Assembly (NCBI RefSeq): GCF_009764685.1
Contig: NZ_VHLM01000019.1
Span: 62,001 to 126,000 of the forward strand
Reading direction: 5' to 3'
Source: Flavobacterium sp. I-STPP5a
Lineage (GTDB): Bacteria > Bacteroidota > Bacteroidia > Flavobacteriales > Flavobacteriaceae
Length of the DNA stretch: 64,000 nucleotides
Shown here one piece after another: positions 61,364 through 64,000 of this stretch. How positions within the stretch are numbered: position 1 is the stretch's first letter; each line of letters starts with the position of its first letter. Both the position numbers and the translations under genes were made by a program. The notes under the pieces were generated by a model that was given only the letters and a program-made list of their open reading frames with translations, did no database searches and was not told where the DNA came from.

Positions 61364-62209
61364 TTAATTATTATTATGTTGTAAAATCTTTATATCCGAA
61401 ATGCGTTTCGCAAAGAAACTACTTTTTTCTGGATATTTCAAAATTAATATTTCATAAGCTTGAATTGCTTTTTGATATTTTTTTTGTTCCAAATACACTC
61501 GTGCAAGCGTTTCGGTCATTAATGATGAATTATCAGTTGTATTGATATCAATGGTAATTGGTATTATTGTTCCATGTTTTCCGGGTGTGATTTTGGGACT
61601 GGTTTCAATAAACTTGTCAATTAGTTCTAATTTTTTTCTTTTTTCTTCATCCATTAAAGTTTCTTGTTCAAGTACTGTTTGGTCACGTTCTATAGGTTCG
61701 CTACGAGATAATTGAAGCCATTCCTGGAACGAATGTTGTTCTCGTTTTGAAAAATCTAATGGTGTTCCTATGGCTAGTTTTTCCTCAATTTTATGGATTT
61801 GTTGTTCGGGCTCTACTGTGCTAGATTTAGAAATTGAGGTTAAAATCGATTTTTCAAGAGTATTAATTTTAGGATCTATTTCTTTTTCCGAAACATTTTT
61901 TTCATCGTCAATTACTTGATTGTCTAATATTTCTTGAGCTTTCTTTTCATACAAACTAGTGTGTATAGAGATAAAAGTATCAGATGTTATAAAGTCAAAC
62001 AGTACAGATCTATCTGTGGTATAAGCTGCAGTTCGTTTTAAGGCGTAGTTATACTTGTAGCTATTTTCATTGTAAAGGCCTTTAAGCTGTAACGCTCGTG
62101 CACTTTGAAAATACGGAAATTCATCTATTACCTTTTCTAAATCCTGTGTTTGTTGCACATGAATAGTATCCGGTTTATTTATGATGTGGATAAAGTCAGT
62201 TACATTCAT
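61364..62209 (-). CDS. TPR-like protein of unknown function
   Basis: A 281-residue soluble protein. The N-terminal part (LEKVIDEFPYFQSARALQLKGLY) and the C-terminal part (TETLARVYLEQKKYQKAIQAYEILILKYPEKS) are tetratricopeptide-like, separated by a charged, low-complexity linker (about residues 95-200). No signal peptide or enzyme motif is seen. It sits between lptE and secG and is probably cotranscribed with secG. Confidence 0.78.
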   Translation of the reverse strand: MNVTDFIHIINKPDTIHVQQTQDLEKVIDEFPYFQSARALQLKGLYNENSYKYNYALKRTAAYTTDRSVLFDFITSDTFISIHTSLYEKKAQEILDNQVIDDEKNVSEKEIDPKINTLEKSILTSISKSSTVEPEQQIHKIEEKLAIGTPLDFSKREQHSFQEWLQLSRSEPIERDQTVLEQETLMDEEKRKKLELIDKFIETSPKITPGKHGTIIPITIDINTTDNSSLMTETLARVYLEQKKYQKAIQAYEILILKYPEKSSFFAKRISDIKILQHNNN

Positions 62210-62265
62210 TTTTTAATTGTTCAATGTTCCGTAATTTCTTTTCTGTGATTATTTTTATTAGCTCG

Positions 62266-62273
62266 CAAAAGTA
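62266..62273 (-). promoter_or_regulatory. -7 element for the TPR-secG unit
   Basis: On the minus strand TACTTTTG matches TAnnTTTG, 56 bp before the ATG at 62209. No -33 match. Confidence 0.4.
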
Positions 62274-62294
62274 TTTTTGAACTTACTTTTGAAT

Positions 62295-62798
62295 TTACCA
62301 TTTAGCTAATGACTCATTAAAAATTTCTTGTGTAATTCTTTCAAAAATTTCTTTTAAAGCATTGTTTAATGTTGTTCCAGTAAGTTGTTGATCAGCTGGG
62401 TAATCAAAAAAGAAGGAGAATGGTTTTTCAAAATTATCTGTTTCTTTCTTCTTGTTTGTAAAACGTACATTTACTCTTAGTGTTAGTCGGTTTTGCGCAG
62501 CACGTTGATCAGCAGTAGCGGTCATGGGACTAATACGGTATTCTACTATTTCCCCTTCATAAGTCAAATCGGCACTGTTTTTTACCAAATTTAAATTGGT
62601 TTGATTTTGAATTAAATCTTGAAGTTCACGTGTAAAAGTTAGGTCAATTCCAGGCTCAATAAGTTCAGCATTGTTTTGAAAAAAACCTACCTGAAACGTT
62701 TCGGCGTCTATTTTACCGGTTCCGGTGAAGTTATACACGGAGCATCCTTGGAAAGAAGCAGCAAATAATAATACAAGTACGAATTTTAAATATTTCAT
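62295..62798 (-). CDS. lptE: LptE family LPS-assembly lipoprotein
   Basis: A 167-residue lipoprotein with lipobox FQGC (cysteine about residue 19) and the motif CSVYNFTGTGKIDAETFQVGFF, typical of Bacteroidota LptE; a DLTYEGEIVEYRISP strand region follows. LptE plugs LptD during insertion of lipopolysaccharide into the outer membrane. It lies 52 bp after the sigma-54 activator gene on the same strand. Confidence 0.88.
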   Translation of the reverse strand: MKYLKFVLVLLFAASFQGCSVYNFTGTGKIDAETFQVGFFQNNAELIEPGIDLTFTRELQDLIQNQTNLNLVKNSADLTYEGEIVEYRISPMTATADQRAAQNRLTLRVNVRFTNKKKETDNFEKPFSFFFDYPADQQLTGTTLNNALKEIFERITQEIFNESLAKW

Positions 62799-62850
62799 AT
62801 AATGAGTAAAAGTTAATTTCGATTTGTTTGACTTTTATATTTAAAGGTTT

Positions 62851-63999
62851 TTACAAGTCAAATTGTTTGATTTTTCTATATAAAGTGCGCTCCGATATTC
62901 CTAACTCATCAGCAGCGGCTTTGCGTTTTCCTTTGTTTTTTTCTAATGATTTTTTGATCATTTCTATTTCTTTCTGCTCTAGTCTTAGGGTTTCTTCTTC
63001 CTCGATTGTTTCGGCAAATAAATAGTTTTCTTCTGGTTCTTGATACAAACTTTCGTTATTTAAAGTTGTAATTTGGTTATTTCTAGGAGATTCTTCAAAG
63101 TCTATTTCATTATCATTTTCCTTAGAACCGTATATTTTTTTGATCAAACTTTGATTGGTCTCTTGCACTTTTGAACTTCCGTTCTGAATCAGTTCCAGAG
63201 TCAGCTTTTTCAAATCATTCAAATCACTTTTCATGTCAAAAAGGACTTTGTATAAAATCTCTCGTTCAGTACTGAAATCGTTTTCACTTTTTTTATCCTT
63301 AATAACAGAGGGTAAGTTACTGCCTTGTTCTGGTAAGTAAGATTGTAAAGTGGTAGATGTAATATCTCTGCTTGTTTCTAAAACTGAAATTTGCTCGGCC
63401 ACATTTCGCAACTGACGAATGTTACCGCTCCAGCGAAATTTTTGCAATACTTGTATGGCATTTTCCTCAAGTTTAAGAGGTGGCATTTTGTATTTGTGTG
63501 CAAAATCAGCAACGAATTTTCTAAATAATAGGTGAATATCGTCTTTTCTATCTCTTAAAGGAGGCAAGGAGATATCAACGGTACTCAATCTATAGTATAA
63601 ATCTTCTCTGAATTTTCCTTTTTCTATGGCTTCAAATAAATTAACATTGGTTGCGGCCACAATTCGAACATCAGTTTTCTGTACCTGAGAGGAACCTACC
63701 TTAATAAACTCACCATTTTCAAGAACACGCAACAAGCGTACTTGTGTGGTAAGGGGTAATTCTCCCACTTCATCAAGGAAAATGGTGCCTCCATCAGCCA
63801 CTTCAAAGTAGCCTTCTCTGGTACTTGTAGCGCCTGTAAAAGCTCCTTTCTCATGACCAAAGAGTTCACTATCTATAGTTCCCTCTGGAATTGCACCACA
63901 ATTCACAGCAATATATTTTCCGTGTTTTCTATGCGAAAGTGAGTGTATGATTCTAGGTATATTTTCTTTTCCAACGCCACTTTCACCGGTTACCAGCAC
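62851..63999 (-). CDS. Sigma-54-dependent transcriptional activator (5' end outside window)
   Basis: The last ~382 residues of an NtrC-type activator; the gene starts beyond the right edge, and the GTG at the border is only an internal codon. The AAA+ core has Walker A GESGVGKE, the sigma-54 contact loop GAFTGA, Walker [12 protein letters not shown] and sensor segments RIVAATN and [10 protein letters not shown] variable linker precedes a Fis-type helix-turn-helix ([21 protein letters not shown]). Whether a receiver domain is present cannot be seen. It is upstream of lptE. Confidence 0.93.
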   Translation of the reverse strand: MLVTGESGVGKENIPRIIHSLSHRKHGKYIAVNCGAIPEGTIDSELFGHEKGAFTGATSTREGYFEVADGGTIFLDEVGELPLTTQVRLLRVLENGEFIKVGSSQVQKTDVRIVAATNVNLFEAIEKGKFREDLYYRLSTVDISLPPLRDRKDDIHLLFRKFVADFAHKYKMPPLKLEENAIQVLQKFRWSGNIRQLRNVAEQISVLETSRDITSTTLQSYLPEQGSNLPSVIKDKKSENDFSTEREILYKVLFDMKSDLNDLKKLTLELIQNGSSKVQETNQSLIKKIYGSKENDNEIDFEESPRNNQITTLNNESLYQEPEENYLFAETIEEEETLRLEQKEIEMIKKSLEKNKGKRKAAADELGISERTLYRKIKQFDL

Positions 64000-64000
64000 G

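Overview
The window is a 64 kb piece of a low-GC Bacteroidota chromosome, almost certainly a Flavobacterium or a close relative in the Flavobacteriaceae. The evidence is the gliding genes gldB-gldC, an XrtF exosortase pair, SusC/SusD and other TonB-dependent receptors, a short primary sigma factor without region 1.1, many TAnnTTTG -7 promoter elements, and near absence of Shine-Dalgarno sites. Nearly all of it is chromosomal core. I see no prophage, no CRISPR array and no complete insertion sequence.

Layout. 1-4.2 kb: tail of an unidentified gene, a DUF6702 protein, an M1-like metallopeptidase, a TatA-type protein and a PAP2 phosphatase. 4.2-6.6 kb: an antitoxin-toxin pair joined without a gap to an O-methyltransferase, divergent from rlmN. 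6.6-12.3 kb: a SusC/SusD pair with a secreted alkaline-phosphatase-superfamily enzyme. 12.4-18.8 kb: polyprenyl synthetase, an ECF sigma / membrane protein / outer-membrane protein trio, DnaG primase and an orphan NarL-type response regulator. 18.9-23.2 kb: nadE, gldB-gldC, then hydrolase-engB-lipoprotein. 23.4-39.3 kb: a full dcw cluster (mraZ, rsmH, ftsL-like, PBP, murE, mraY, murD, ftsW, murG, murC, ftsQ, ftsA, ftsZ) without murF or ddl. 39.3-41.8 kb: YqeY-like protein, tRNA-Arg(TCG), MtfA-like peptidase and rpe. 41.9-47 kb: a phosphate-ester scavenging locus (TonB receptor, purple-acid-type phosphatase, beta-propeller phytase). 47-48.8 kb: a 62-bp tandem array, the primary sigma factor gene and GC-rich palindromes. 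48.8-53.8 kb: unknown gene, pnp, rpsO, a TonB-C-domain protein and free-Met-sulfoxide reductase. 53.8-57.7 kb: xrtF pair and a copper-type module (HYC_CC_PP protein, TonB receptor, HMA protein). 57.9-64 kb: DedA protein, groL-groES, secG, a TPR protein, lptE and the 3' part of a sigma-54 activator gene.

The least ordinary signals are non-coding. (1) The rpoD-type gene has a strong Shine-Dalgarno sequence that an upstream complement can sequester, in a phylum whose ribosomes normally ignore such sites. (2) Directly downstream of that gene is a 62-bp tandem array, each unit carrying two hairpins. (3) A dispersed intergenic repeat family has conserved flanks and exchangeable palindromic centres. 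(4) Four AGTGGT boxes in 10-bp phase precede mraZ. (5) A perfectly spaced ECF-type promoter precedes the ECF sigma operon. (6) A sigma-54-like element precedes groES. Among proteins, DnaG has lost all four zinc ligands of its CHC2 finger, and the phytase locus is a clear nutrient-acquisition unit. All family assignments are read by eye from motifs; no database search was run.
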